Positions 53,482 to 53,580 of a DNA stretch of 53,580 bases are shown piece after piece; within the stretch, counting starts at the first letter, position 1; each line of letters begins with the position of its first letter. Position numbers and translations under genes: made by a program. A model generated the notes under the pieces. The model was not told the origin of the DNA and did no database searches. It was given only the letters and a program-made list of their open reading frames with translations. The stretch is taken from contig JAHJYA010000044.1 in the NCBI GenBank assembly GCA_018826895.1, positions 1-53,580 on the forward strand. Reading direction: 5' to 3'. The stretch comes from Gammaproteobacteria bacterium (lineage in GTDB: Bacteria; Pseudomonadota; Gammaproteobacteria; Pseudomonadales; Pseudomonadaceae).

Positions 53482-53580
53482 CTCTCCCCGCGCCACCGTT
53501 CTATACCGAAATAGGTGTTGACTGACATTGGGAGAGCCGCGATGAAGCGTATTGCCGTTGATTTGGCCAAGTCCGTTTAC
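53482..53580 (+). mobile_element. Left part of an IS110/IS1111-family insertion sequence (truncated by window end)
   Basis: The transposase start at 53542 is preceded by a seven-base inverted repeat, CTCTCCC (53482-53488) and GGGAGAG (53530-53536). IS1111-group elements have short sub-terminal inverted repeats in this position. The exact left end is not visible. The adjacent REP-like DNA fits the known habit of IS110-family elements of inserting into REPs. Confidence 0.55.
53542..53580 (+). CDS. IS110-family transposase, N-terminal 13 codons (cut by window end)
   Basis: ATG 53542 begins MKRIAVDLAKSVY and runs off the window. IS110/IS1111 transposases start with this RuvC-like strand: IAVDLAK carries the first catalytic Asp of the DEDD set. 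GGGAGAG six bases upstream is the ribosome site. Confidence 0.75.
   Translation, partial: MKRIAVDLAKSVY

Noticed and set aside
53307..53570. 87-codon minus-strand frame near the right end
   Set aside because: It covers the REP-like repeats and runs through the IS110 inverted repeats and transposase start; no family signal.
1..53580. CRISPR arrays, rRNA or tRNA genes
   Set aside because: No regularly spaced direct repeats and no cloverleaf-like or rRNA sequence noticed on reading; a tRNAscan or Infernal run would settle it.

Overview
The window is chromosomal DNA of a high-GC gammaproteobacterium, almost certainly a Pseudomonas. The evidence is dense gene packing, strong GC-rich third positions, Pseudomonas-type REP palindromes (GTAGGAG...CTCCTAC and CTTTAGC forms), a DksA2/COG0523/FolE2 zinc cluster like that of P. 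aeruginosa, and a uvrD-Tim44 neighbourhood. I see no rRNA, tRNA or CRISPR array.

Layout. (1) 1-5760: tail of a type VI secretion (T6SS) spike locus. It holds the VgrG C-terminus, a DUF4123 adaptor, a large LysM-headed putative effector whose last ~200 codons are strikingly AT-rich, and, convergent with it, two tandem near-duplicate lipoproteins with a formylglycine-generating-enzyme (FGE/SUMF1) fold, which are candidate periplasmic immunity proteins. (2) 5761-12308: a gene-poor stretch with two DnaA boxes, an AmpG-like MFS transporter, a lipoprotein-like alpha/beta hydrolase, a PAS-GGDEF-EAL membrane protein, and a region with a decayed filamentous-haemagglutinin/CdiA fragment. (3) 12309-21434: a LysR regulator diverging from an operon for a peptide-type ABC importer (binding protein, two permeases, fused double ATPase), an amidase and D-serine dehydratase. 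This looks like a route that imports an amide- or D-serine-containing compound and breaks it down to pyruvate and ammonia. (4) 21524-27976: uvrD, an orphan TRAP-type binding lipoprotein, a Tim44-like protein, a membrane coiled-coil protein, a possible 22-residue small protein, an ElaA-like acetyltransferase and a SMI1/KNR4-like protein. (5) 28017-32554: GntR regulator, SDR dehydrogenase, class III aminotransferase and a glutamine-synthetase-like ligase around two identical palindromic operators; an amine or amino-acid catabolic unit. (6) 32662-41209: a complete siderophore unit read leftwards: FecI sigma factor, FecR anti-sigma, TonB-dependent transducer-receptor, binding protein, two permeases, ATPase and FhuF ferric reductase, with a Fur box ahead of the sigma gene. 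(7) 41397-46591: thioesterase, YbaL/Kef-type antiporter with a long leader hairpin, DUF3301 protein, alpha/beta hydrolase, and a small membrane protein whose gene overlaps tail-to-tail with a COG0523 GTPase. (8) 46706-50509: a small secreted Cys-rich protein, then a zinc-starvation cluster (DUF1826, COG0523 zinc chaperone, DksA2, FolE2) with a palindromic Zur-type operator in the divergent promoter. (9) 50617-53580: a cNMP/CBS/DUF294 signalling protein coupled to a DEDDh exonuclease, REP-like repeats, and the first codons of an IS110/IS1111-family transposase cut by the window edge.

The most promising candidate for something undescribed is the T6SS effector with its paired catalytically degenerate FGE-like lipoproteins. 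The LysR-importer-amidase-DsdA operon, the operator-flanked glutamylation cluster, the haemagglutinin relic and the overlapping His-rich COG0523 tail are secondary leads. All functions are inferred from sequence read by eye; no database search was possible.
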